Shown here: positions 1 through 7,237 of the stretch, piece after piece
Layout: every line of letters begins with the position of its first letter
Numbering within the stretch: position 1 is the first letter of the stretch
Assembly (NCBI GenBank): GCA_024401895.1
Contig: JAKSKE010000014.1
Coordinates: 1 to 38,782, forward strand
Length of the DNA stretch: 38,782 nucleotides
DNA from: Bacteroidales bacterium
Lineage (GTDB): Bacteria > Bacteroidota > Bacteroidia > Bacteroidales > UBA932
Direction of reading: 5' to 3'
Position numbers and translations under genes: made by a program
Notes under the pieces: model-generated
The model's database searches: none
The model's input: the letters and a program-made list of their open reading frames with translations, nothing else
Told to the model about the DNA's origin: nothing

Positions 1-38
1 TCCTCTTCAGACTTCAGAATATCTATGCCTAAACACAT
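1..38 (-). CDS. N-terminus of an unidentified protein, cut by window edge
   Basis: Reading leftward from an ATG at 38 there is an open frame of 12 codons (MCLGIDILKSEE) that runs off the window. Nothing in so short a piece identifies a family. It is listed because the reading direction, the AT-rich upstream stretch and a small palindrome just upstream (54-67) fit a gene start. It could equally be chance. Confidence 0.25.
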   Translation of the reverse strand, partial: MCLGIDILKSEE

Positions 39-53
39 AGTTTTCCCCCTGAC

Positions 54-67
54 CCAATAACTATTGG
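54..67. repeat. Short palindrome, possible operator
   Basis: CCAATA and TATTGG arms with a 2-base centre lie 16 bp upstream of the possible start codon at 38. A stretch reading TACTTTTA on the minus strand (75-68), one base from the TAnnTTTG promoter element, lies next to it. A regulatory role is only a guess. Confidence 0.25.
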
Positions 68-152
68 TAAAAGTATGTTTATCCGCCTGGGTATTTGAAT
101 TTCGTACAACGCGAATGATTTGCGTCTGTACAACATTCATTCGTTTGTGCAA

Positions 153-198
153 AGAGAGGGTGACCTCTAGTCCTGTAGGACTTTTAGTCACCCTCTCT
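153..198. terminator. Strong two-stage hairpin downstream of the lipoprotein genes
   Basis: The arms AGAGAGGGTGAC (153-164) and GTCACCCTCTCT (187-198) are exact complements over 12 bp. Inside them AGTCCT (169-174) and AGGACT (177-182) form a second 6-bp stem. It lies about 80 bases beyond the stop of the lipoprotein transcribed leftward, so it may end that transcript or protect its 3' end. No clear U-tract follows in either direction, so a standard intrinsic terminator is not proven. Confidence 0.45.
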
Positions 199-275
199 GT
201 TGAAAGTGTTGTTAGAACCTCGGTGGTGGGACAGGCTGTGGGGCAATGCCTCGGGCTGTCCACGCCGGATTCTGT

Positions 276-2957
276 TTATTCAGTATAGGTAATTCTAAAC
301 TGAACTTGAGAATTGTAGTCATTCGTCACCTGATACCAGAAATATTTAGCGCCATCAGGAATTTTTGATGAGCAATCATATACTTTATCCACTGTTGATA
401 ATGTTTCAGTATAGGTGTTTGTTCCTTCAGCATACTCGGAAATCGCGGTTTTACTGAAAAGTACACCTACAGAAACCTTGGCAGAGGCTCCCTTGTTTGA
501 ATAAATCTCAAACTTTGTAATCTTTCCTGGAATCGGGGTTTTGTTGTATATATATTTCTCCTCCTTGCCGATTAAGATTGCTGGATTCGAACAAAAATTA
601 TTCTCCGCGCCTTTTTGAATAGCTTGTGATTTCGCTCCATCGCTCATCGTGATTGTGAAACCGTCATAAGTATAATCTGCCTCAGCTTTAGTTGCAGTAC
701 TCGTTAATTTGGATCCATCGATAATCAAAGTTTTAGTCTCTCCGCTTCCTCCGGCAGTATATTTCTTGCTGGCTACCTTGCTGTCCTGCATATCAGTAGC
801 GCTTGCCTTGGCCCAGATGGTCTGACCGTCTGTGAGCTGAACGGGGCTGCTATAGGTGTTGGTGAAAGAAGCGGGCTCGGTGTTGGAAATGGCATACTTG
901 ATGGTTGCACCTTCCGTCGCGCAGGTGATAGTTGCCTTACCGCTGCCGTCGAAGGTGATGACGGGTGTGGCGCAAGTGGGAGAAGGAGCTGTGTAGCTCA
1001 GTTCTGTCCATGCCCAGGTTTGTACAGGTGCAAGTTCCCAGGTTGAATTGTATGTCTTCCAAGGGCAATCGGTAAGCTTTCCTGAAACTTTTCCGCCGAC
1101 TTCCCACTCAGTAGGAACATCACGGAAATAAAGTTCCACTTCCTGATTTCCGACCTTGAAGTAAATCCCGTTCCTGTAGCCACCGCTTGTAACATATATA
1201 CCGGTAATCTCTTCGTTTGTAAGTGTCACCGTTACATTCTCTCCAGTTGGAGCGCCTGCAGCAACAAGTTCTGCAAGGCTGGCATAAGTCTTTCCAGGAG
1301 TATTTACTGTGAGGGTGTAGCTGGCAGTGCCGGCCTTGTAGGTCGCGCTGGCCTCAGCTTTGGCGGTGATGGTGGTGGTGCCGGCTGCTACGAGTGTAAC
1401 GGCTCCGGTGCTCTCGTTTACTGTAGCTACGGCCTTATTGCTTGAAGAGTACTTCACAGTAGTTATTACGCCAGAGACAGAAGGAGCGTCGAAGGTTCCT
1501 CCGAGTTCGGCAGTGTAAGATGCCTCAGGGAATGAGAGATTCTGAGGAGTGCGGGAATCGCTGTAAGCGAAGAAGCAAACCTCCTGCCCTGCGATGTTGC
1601 CCGTAGTAGATGAATAGGCGCGCCAGTCTTTAGGTCCATTGTCATCGGAATAAACCCCAAGATATCTGTATATAGGATTATCTTTGTTATCTTTAAATTC
1701 TTTGGTGAATTTCAGGTAATCTCCTTCAAGAACCCAAGTGCCTTCTGTAGTACCGACCCTTACTCCATTGTTGCTGTTTGTAGAATATAGATTTTTAGTA
1801 GCATCTCCGGCAGGACGTATGATATATCCGGCATCAGACGAAGAAATGTTCCATCTCAGATCTGCACTCGGGTTCTTGACAGTATTATTTGTTACATCGG
1901 TCAAAACGGCACTAGGTCCAGCACTGGTTCCCTTGTCGTTTGTCATTGCATAATATTTATCGCCTTTCTTCATTGCGATTACAACAACATCACTTTCCTG
2001 AATGGCATCAAGGCTGGTGAGGGTGAAGGTCTCATTGGTTGTGGGCTTTACGGCGGAGCTCATATCGACGGCAATAGTGTTGACATTTCCGGCTTTGAGT
2101 TCCTTGGCTGTCATTGTAATCTCACGGGTATAAGTGGTCTTGTCTGTGGTGGCTACGATTGTGAGCTTATCTCCAGCGGCAAAGCTGCAAGGCCAGCAAG
2201 AGAACCAGAAAGTGAAGTCGGAAGAGGTGGTGATGCTCTTAACATCCACACTTACTTTGTCGTTGGCTCCCGATGAGGCGTGGTTGAAAGTTCCATCTTC
2301 GTAAACATACCAGCTCTTTCCACTCAGATCCTTGCCCTCTGCAGTAATGGAAACATTCTCGATTTTTTCGCCAGCCTCGATGGGGAGGTTTTTCAGAGTC
2401 ATCTTGCCGATGGCGCTTATAGCCTCGAAATTGGTCGAGAAACTTGTCTGCTGGGAGGTTTTGCCCATAACGCTGCTGAACAGAAAGACAGCCTTGGGAT
2501 CGGCTGAGTTTTGTGCAGAAGTCTGGCTGAGGGGGAGAGAGAGCGTGAGGGTCATAGGATCCTGCGTTTTGTTGAATCCGGTAGATGCGGGATATACGAA
2601 CAAATAATCGTAGCTATCGGCATTTGCTTCCTCAAGCTTAAATGAGAATTTTGCAGTTTTCTTATCCTGAGACAAAGTATATTCTTCCTCGGAAGAAATG
2701 CTGCTTTCATTGACTTTTTCACCGTGCCGAACCTCAATCATTGTAACGCTCTCGCCTTCTGCGTCCCAGGTTACGGGATACTTGGTGCCGTCCTTGGAGC
2801 CGATGGTGACTTTGGTGGCGGGGGTGTCGGTAGAAGCGGTAAGCTCTACTTTGAGGGTGCCTTTTTCTGAACTCAGGGATTTTTCTTCAACCTTGGCGCA
2901 GGAGAAGAGCATTGTTGCCACTATGGCAGCCGATGCAAGATAGAATGACTTTCTCAT
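276..2957 (-). CDS. Large multidomain surface lipoprotein (fimbrillin-like, BIG2, chitobiase-C-like modules)
   Basis: The product is 893 aa from the ATG at 2957. That start is chosen because it begins a classical lipoprotein signal (MRKSFYLASAAIVATMLFSC, acylated Cys20), follows a GGGGAGGAAT ribosome-binding sequence and overlaps the preceding small ORF by ATGA; the open frame upstream is not coding in this register. Visible modules, in approximate residues: fimbrillin-like N-terminal part 25-310, a module starting TSLDAI 311-462, a bacterial Ig-like BIG2 domain 468-552 (SSSNKAVATV then AAGTTTITAKA), an OB-fold-like segment 556-655, a chitobiase C-terminal/FN3-like domain 659-731 (TPVITFDGSGKATIT), and a beta-rich C-terminal part 735-893. 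No catalytic domain is recognised. It is expected at the outer membrane, perhaps in adhesion or ligand binding. Codon use looks more AT-rich than in the neighbouring metabolic genes, suggesting accessory status. Confidence 0.85.
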   Translation of the reverse strand: MRKSFYLASAAIVATMLFSCAKVEEKSLSSEKGTLKVELTASTDTPATKVTIGSKDGTKYPVTWDAEGESVTMIEVRHGEKVNESSISSEEEYTLSQDKKTAKFSFKLEEANADSYDYLFVYPASTGFNKTQDPMTLTLSLPLSQTSAQNSADPKAVFLFSSVMGKTSQQTSFSTNFEAISAIGKMTLKNLPIEAGEKIENVSITAEGKDLSGKSWYVYEDGTFNHASSGANDKVSVDVKSITTSSDFTFWFSCWPCSFAAGDKLTIVATTDKTTYTREITMTAKELKAGNVNTIAVDMSSAVKPTTNETFTLTSLDAIQESDVVVIAMKKGDKYYAMTNDKGTSAGPSAVLTDVTNNTVKNPSADLRWNISSSDAGYIIRPAGDATKNLYSTNSNNGVRVGTTEGTWVLEGDYLKFTKEFKDNKDNPIYRYLGVYSDDNGPKDWRAYSSTTGNIAGQEVCFFAYSDSRTPQNLSFPEASYTAELGGTFDAPSVSGVITTVKYSSSNKAVATVNESTGAVTLVAAGTTTITAKAEASATYKAGTASYTLTVNTPGKTYASLAELVAAGAPTGENVTVTLTNEEITGIYVTSGGYRNGIYFKVGNQEVELYFRDVPTEWEVGGKVSGKLTDCPWKTYNSTWELAPVQTWAWTELSYTAPSPTCATPVITFDGSGKATITCATEGATIKYAISNTEPASFTNTYSSPVQLTDGQTIWAKASATDMQDSKVASKKYTAGGSGETKTLIIDGSKLTSTATKAEADYTYDGFTITMSDGAKSQAIQKGAENNFCSNPAILIGKEEKYIYNKTPIPGKITKFEIYSNKGASAKVSVGVLFSKTAISEYAEGTNTYTETLSTVDKVYDCSSKIPDGAKYFWYQVTNDYNSQVQFRITYTE

Positions 2958-3100
2958 AGTATTCCTCCCCAATCGTTTTCGTTCAAATCGGTAATTGTTC
3001 CGTCCTCGCTTGCGCATAGAACACCGGTGGATACAAGATCCATCGTTTCGCACCGTGGAGACTCGTAGGTCTGTGGTGCCTTAATTTCTGGTTTGATCAT
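2954..3100 (-). CDS. Tiny ORF (48 aa) coupled to the lipoprotein gene
   Basis: An ATG at 3100 opens 48 codons ending in TGA at 2956-2954, which overlaps the lipoprotein ATG (2957-2955) as CTATGA. The peptide begins MIKPEIKAPQTYESPRCE, contains GVLCASEDG (Cys29; the other Cys is residue 17) and ends in an acidic, Trp-containing tail (ENDWGGIL). It has no signal peptide or membrane segment. A second ORF with the same plan sits at 5663-5830 before the other lipoprotein gene, which is the main reason for believing it is translated. No function is known. It could be a coupled leader, a small secreted or modified peptide, or a partner of the lipoprotein. No promoter is seen in the 46 bp before it, so read-through from the endonuclease gene is likely. 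Confidence 0.65.
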   Translation of the reverse strand: MIKPEIKAPQTYESPRCETMDLVSTGVLCASEDGTITDLNENDWGGIL

Positions 3101-3146
3101 AAAAATTGATTTTGTTGTTAATGAATGAATTATGAATAATAATGTT

Positions 3147-5666
3147 TTATAGCCAGTCGTTGGGGTTGTATGTCGATTTGGGGGCGTTGGGCACGTTCAC
3201 AAAGTATTTGAATCCCGTAAGCTTTTCCAGGTCGGAGATGCTCATCATCTCTTTGGCGGAAACCTTTTGCCCCTTGAGCCCGTTGTTGTGCGAGCGCACG
3301 AATGCCACGCACTGAAGTTCGTCGGCGGTGCAGTTCTTCACCGACTTGCCGGTGTTGCCCTTCTTGGTGCGGAGTACGGCATAATAGAACATTGTGGGGC
3401 AGCTGACGTCGCTCCTGCCTCCGAAAGAAATCTTCTTGGGAGAAGCGGAATATCCGTAGCCGTCGGTGAACGACTCATAGTAGCATCCCACAACCTCGTA
3501 CAGCGTGTCGGCGCATACCTTTGTATCTATATAGTCCTCAAGGATGTTCCATCCGCCTCCGCCGGTGTTGTAGCCGCTGGAGTACTGGGGCGCGATGTTG
3601 CTGTAGTAGAATACCTGCTTGTTGGCCTCTACGCTGCACGTCCTCTCGGCGGAGCCCAGCAGGTGTCCCTTGTTGCAACCGCCTCCGGTGTCCTTGCTTT
3701 TGAACTGAATGCCCGAAGGTATGTCCGGGTCAGCCCTGTAGGAATCGTTTCTGCCTGAGCCGCCGGTATAGCAACTGTGCCTTGGCGCCGCAACCCACAT
3801 AGCGCAGTGGTGTTCGGAACTGAAGCATACCGTGTAGTTTCTCCTGCCGGAGAATGAGAATGAGAATGAGTGGTAGGCGTAGTACCAGGTGGAGTTGTTG
3901 TCGTCGATGTTGTTGCCGTCCTTGTCGGTTATGGCGGGCATTTCGGCCCAGCCGCGTGTGGTTTCTCCCGCAGGGGTGTTGGATGCGGTGGTGAATGATT
4001 TCAACTCGCCGGTATATACTTTATCCCCTATCGAGATGGCTGCTTTGTAATAATATGTGGTGGATGCGCTCAGGCTGTACAGGTTCGCTGTAAACGAGTC
4101 GGAAGCGCCCGATATAACTTCGTTGCAGTATGCAGTCTTGCTGAGGTTTGAAGACGAGGTCCCGTAGAGGAAGCAGGCCGAATACGGGGTCTCGGGTGCA
4201 TTGGAGTAAGATGCGCTGAGCACCGCTGAAGTGGTGGTTATGGCCGATGAACCTCCTGTGCTGACCGAAGGCTCGCCGGGAATGACAGGGTCGTCTCCAC
4301 CGCCTCCCCCGTTCTTGTAGAGAACAAGGTTCTTCTGGCTGCCGCCATAGACGGCGAAGCGGGGTGAAGACGGGTTGTACTGCAGGGTATGATAGCTTGA
4401 ATTGCTTGTAATCTTGAGGGTCACGACATCGTTGGTGCCGATGGTGGGAGTGAACGATGTGGTCTTGGACTGGGTGGAATACAGCTTGCAGCTGTTCTTG
4501 GAATTTTCGTTGCCGATATAGGAGTCGCCCACCTTGATGCAGACGGCGCCGGACACGGCGGTGGATTTCACGAATTCCACTTCGTAGGCCGAGGTCGCTG
4601 TAACCGTGGCCATATCTATTGTGCCCTTTTCGCTCTTGCCGGAGGAGGTGCCTGAATACATTATGTTGTCTTTGCATTCGGTTCTCATCGGGACAATTAC
4701 ACCGGACTTGGCGCTGGCTTCATAGCCTATAATGAACCGTCCTCCGGAGGTTATCTGGTCGAGTGTGGTGACCCGTTTCCATCCCTCTTCGACGGGATCT
4801 TTTTCAAGGGTATAGTTAATGGTCTTTATGTGCCCGGCCTGGAACTCGATGTTCTTGCCAAAGTTGAAGGTCTTTTCCTTTCCGTTCACCGAAATCTTGA
4901 TTCCGGTAGAGCTGAAAGGCGTAACGGCCAGATAGAACTTTGCGCTGCTCCCGGCTGAAAGCACGGCGTTGCTTACGCTCAGGGTGGCGTTCTTGCAGGC
5001 CTGGGCCGGGGTGTAAACAGGGCTTCCGCCGGTGATGTCTACGAAGTAGGTACCGGAAATATTCTGGTCGGCCGAGAGCGAAACGCTGGAAATTGTGGCG
5101 CTTTTGCCGGACTCGTTCTTAACGTTAACTGCAATGACGCCGGTGAGCTGATGCATCTTGAGGTTTACCTTCTGCGAACCGGAAACCGATTTTGCCTGAG
5201 CCCAGGCGGCCATTTTGTCCCCGGCAAGGTGAGATCTGCTGTCGGGCCCGTTCTGGGACTGGGAATTTGCGGCTACGGTAATGCTGCCGGACCCCGAATA
5301 TGCGGCGGGAGTAGTTATACCCGAAGTATAGGGATAAATTGCGTACCAATCATAAGAAGCCGCAGGTGAAGGTTCGTTCTGAAGGGTTCCCCTGAAAGTG
5401 CCGGACTCCAAGTCGCTAACCGTGAACCGGGCGTTGCCGCCATACAGGGAGGAATTGGCCGGGGTGCAGAATACCGAGATTTCATCGCCTTGGGCCCAGA
5501 CGGTAGAAAGCCCGTCGTTGACGGTTTTTGTGTCGGTAGCGCTTACGCTGATGGTGTATTCGATGCCCTCTGAGGGTGTCTTAAAATCAATGAACTTGGT
5601 GCATCCGGTGACGGAAAGAAGGATTGCCGTGAAAAGCCCGGCAGACAGGAAGCCAGATTTTTTCAT
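3147..5666 (-). CDS. Lipoprotein with C-terminal DNA/RNA non-specific endonuclease domain
   Basis: The product is 839 aa. Signal peptide II: MKKSGFLSAGLFTAILLSVTGC, acylated Cys22. Approximate layout: fimbrillin-like N-terminal region 30-290 (TKTVNDGLSTVWAQGDEISV is the typical opening), a module starting TTLDQI 294-452 that resembles the TSLDAI module of the neighbouring lipoprotein, an FN3-like beta-sandwich 467-559 (ending YYYKAAISIGDKVYTGELKSF), then a nuclease domain 570-839. The nuclease shows the beta-beta-alpha-metal core: NKGHLLGSAER with the expected general-base His668, followed by FYYSNIAPQ with the metal-ligand Asn690. The usual first Asp of the DRGH motif is Asn here. Its likely role is cleaving extracellular nucleic acid at the cell surface, for nutrition or against competitors. 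The start overlaps a 55-aa ORF by ATGA. The 3' end is 46 bp before the second small ORF, so all four genes may share one mRNA. Confidence 0.88.
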   Translation of the reverse strand: MKKSGFLSAGLFTAILLSVTGCTKFIDFKTPSEGIEYTISVSATDTKTVNDGLSTVWAQGDEISVFCTPANSSLYGGNARFTVSDLESGTFRGTLQNEPSPAASYDWYAIYPYTSGITTPAAYSGSGSITVAANSQSQNGPDSRSHLAGDKMAAWAQAKSVSGSQKVNLKMHQLTGVIAVNVKNESGKSATISSVSLSADQNISGTYFVDITGGSPVYTPAQACKNATLSVSNAVLSAGSSAKFYLAVTPFSSTGIKISVNGKEKTFNFGKNIEFQAGHIKTINYTLEKDPVEEGWKRVTTLDQITSGGRFIIGYEASAKSGVIVPMRTECKDNIMYSGTSSGKSEKGTIDMATVTATSAYEVEFVKSTAVSGAVCIKVGDSYIGNENSKNSCKLYSTQSKTTSFTPTIGTNDVVTLKITSNSSYHTLQYNPSSPRFAVYGGSQKNLVLYKNGGGGGDDPVIPGEPSVSTGGSSAITTTSAVLSASYSNAPETPYSACFLYGTSSSNLSKTAYCNEVISGASDSFTANLYSLSASTTYYYKAAISIGDKVYTGELKSFTTASNTPAGETTRGWAEMPAITDKDGNNIDDNNSTWYYAYHSFSFSFSGRRNYTVCFSSEHHCAMWVAAPRHSCYTGGSGRNDSYRADPDIPSGIQFKSKDTGGGCNKGHLLGSAERTCSVEANKQVFYYSNIAPQYSSGYNTGGGGWNILEDYIDTKVCADTLYEVVGCYYESFTDGYGYSASPKKISFGGRSDVSCPTMFYYAVLRTKKGNTGKSVKNCTADELQCVAFVRSHNNGLKGQKVSAKEMMSISDLEKLTGFKYFVNVPNAPKSTYNPNDWL

Positions 5667-5830
5667 AGTTCGTTAATGGAATCGGTATAGATTGAATTTA
5701 TTACTCCGTCCTCTTCCCAGTCTGAAAAGGATGTGCCTGCACTTGAGCACACAAGTCCTGGCGCAATGCAGGAAAAGTCTTGTATGCAGGGCTTTGTGTA
5801 AAGTTTACGGGCTTTCTGTCCTAGAAACAT
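5663..5830 (-). CDS. Tiny ORF (55 aa) coupled to the endonuclease lipoprotein gene
   Basis: An ATG at 5830 opens 55 codons ending in TGA at 5665-5663, overlapping the lipoprotein ATG (5666-5664) as CTATGA. The peptide has basic residues near the N-terminus, then LYTKPCIQDFSCIAPGLVCS with Cys15, Cys21 and Cys28, then SSAGTSFSDWEEDG. Compared with the ORF at 2954-3100 it shares an aromatic-x-x-Pro start, a following Cys, the core G-hydrophobic-hydrophobic-C-A/S-S, and an acidic Trp-containing tail. There is no Shine-Dalgarno sequence before the lipoprotein ATG here, so translation of the lipoprotein may depend on re-initiation after this ORF. From memory, short proteins with this look are common as hypothetical proteins in Bacteroidales genomes; this was not checked. 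Confidence 0.65.
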   Translation of the reverse strand: MFLGQKARKLYTKPCIQDFSCIAPGLVCSSAGTSFSDWEEDGVINSIYTDSINEL

Positions 5831-5881
5831 CGATAACTGTATGTAATTAAAATTGACTTTGCAGTGCTTTATTAAAGCCTA

Positions 5882-5912
5882 CAAAGTTACAAATTACAAA
5901 CGTTATTTTCAA
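5882..5912 (-). promoter_or_regulatory. Bacteroidetes-type promoter for the small-ORF/endonuclease transcript
   Basis: On the minus strand TTG (5912-5910) is followed by exactly 20 bases and then TAACTTTG (5889-5882), an exact match to TTG-N19-21-TAnnTTTG. It begins 8 bp past the last base of argH and would give a leader of about 45 nt before the ATG at 5830. It is the clearest promoter in the window and sets the surface module apart from the arginine operon upstream. Confidence 0.75.
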
Positions 5913-5919
5913 GAGCAAA

Positions 5920-7236
5920 TTACACTTTGAAAGCGTTTTCCATCAGCTGTGCTATTCTGTCATTGCACAGGTTTCCTATGCTTCCGCAGTGCGTGTGCCC
6001 GAGGTCGGACGGCTTGATTGTGCTGCCGGAACCGTTGCCGTAATGAAAGTTACCGGAATTGACTTCGATTCCCACCTGGCGGTAGGCCTCGCGGAATGGC
6101 GTGCCCTGCAGTACGCGCCGGTTCACTTCTTCTACCGTGAACATATTGTCGTACAATCCGTCGCTCAGGATATCTTTGTTGACTTGAACGTTCTCCAGCA
6201 TATAGGCGGCCATTCCAAGGCAGCTGTGCATTTTTTCCAGAGCGGGGAAAAGGATATCCTTGAGCAGCTGGCTGTCGCGGTGATATCCGTGAGGAAGGTT
6301 GCCGCACAATAGGGCAATCTGGTTGTAGACGCTCATAATGCAATTACACTCCCCTCTCATAATCTCCCATACGTCGGGATTCTTTTTGTGGGGCATTATG
6401 CTGGACCCGGTGGTAAGGCTGTCGGGGAATGAAATGAACCGGAAATTGGGGCACATATAAATGCAGCAGTCACTTGCCAGCTTGTTGAGTGTAAGTGCTA
6501 TGCTGCCAAGGGCGGCCGCAGTGCACAGCTCGGCTTTTCCACGGCTCAACTGGGCTGCCGCGCTGTTGTAGTCGGGAGAGGCGAACCCCAGAAGTTCGGT
6601 TGTATATTCGCGGTCCAGAGGAAAGGAGTTTCCGTATCCGGCCGCCGACCCCAGAGGGTTGCGGTTGACCACGTCGTAGGCCCCTTTGAGAACGTACATA
6701 TCGTTCACCAGAGACTCGGCGTAGGCCCCGAACCACAGCCCGAACGAAGAGGGCATCGCAATCTGGAAATGGGTGTACCCGGGCAGCATTACGTCGCAGT
6801 ATGTGTCGCTCAGACCCTGCAGGACTCCGAACAGTTGCAGCACCTCCTTGCGGACAAGCAGAATCTCATCCTTCAGGAAAAGTTTGATGTCGGTAAGAAC
6901 CTGATCGTTGCGGGAACGGCCGGCGTGGATTTTCTTGCCCACTTCTCCAAGGGAGCCGGTGAGCAGGAGTTCCACCTGCGAGTGGATGTCTTCAACATTG
7001 TCTTCAATGACAAACTCTCCCCTGTCAATCCGGCCAAGAATATCTTCCAGGCCGCCGGTAAGCACTTTCAATTCGTCATCTGAAAGCAAGCCTACCCTGT
7101 TGAGCATTTTTATGTGGGCCAGGGAGCCCATTACGTCGTAGCGTGCCAGACGCAGGTCCAGCTCGCGGTCTTTGCCAACTGTGAATTTTTCTACTTCCGC
7201 TGTGCAGGAAATGCCTTTGTTCCAAAGAGTTGCCAT
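5920..7236 (-). CDS. argH: Argininosuccinate lyase
   Basis: Splits argininosuccinate into arginine and fumarate, the last step of arginine synthesis, in the cytoplasm. The 438-aa product carries the fumarase/aspartase-superfamily signature GSSIMPHKKNPDVWE, with the flexible catalytic-Ser loop at its start, and the early block HAGRSRNDQVLTD. Length is slightly under the usual 450-470. The start at 7236 (MATLWNKGISCTAEVEKF) fits the family and is 1 bp past the argE stop. It is the last gene of the nine-gene operon; the promoter for the next transcript begins just beyond its stop. Confidence 0.97.
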   Translation of the reverse strand: MATLWNKGISCTAEVEKFTVGKDRELDLRLARYDVMGSLAHIKMLNRVGLLSDDELKVLTGGLEDILGRIDRGEFVIEDNVEDIHSQVELLLTGSLGEVGKKIHAGRSRNDQVLTDIKLFLKDEILLVRKEVLQLFGVLQGLSDTYCDVMLPGYTHFQIAMPSSFGLWFGAYAESLVNDMYVLKGAYDVVNRNPLGSAAGYGNSFPLDREYTTELLGFASPDYNSAAAQLSRGKAELCTAAALGSIALTLNKLASDCCIYMCPNFRFISFPDSLTTGSSIMPHKKNPDVWEIMRGECNCIMSVYNQIALLCGNLPHGYHRDSQLLKDILFPALEKMHSCLGMAAYMLENVQVNKDILSDGLYDNMFTVEEVNRRVLQGTPFREAYRQVGIEVNSGNFHYGNGSGSTIKPSDLGHTHCGSIGNLCNDRIAQLMENAFKV

Positions 7237-7237
7237 A

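Larger units (their letters stand above)
39..275. other. Non-coding stretch with several short repeats
   Basis: No convincing gene lies here; the plus-strand ORF 64-288 has no recognisable content and runs antisense into the lipoprotein gene. The stretch holds a palindrome CCAATA-AC-TATTGG (54-67), a direct repeat GTACAAC (104-110 and 128-134), an inverted repeat CGAATGA/TCATTCG (112-118 and 137-143) and a strong hairpin (153-198). It separates the 3' end of the lipoprotein transcript from the partial gene at 1-38. Confidence 0.6.

Noticed and set aside
199-275. GGACAG...CTGTCC pairing near 228-281
   Set aside because: Only about six paired bases with a long loop, so too weak to list as a terminator.
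64-288. 74-aa plus-strand ORF
   Set aside because: It covers repeats and the antisense of a lipoprotein 3' end; no promoter, start context or similarity supports it.
2958-3053. N-terminal extension of the 893-aa lipoprotein
   Set aside because: It would put 32 basic residues before a clear lipoprotein signal and is read in another frame by the small coupled ORF.
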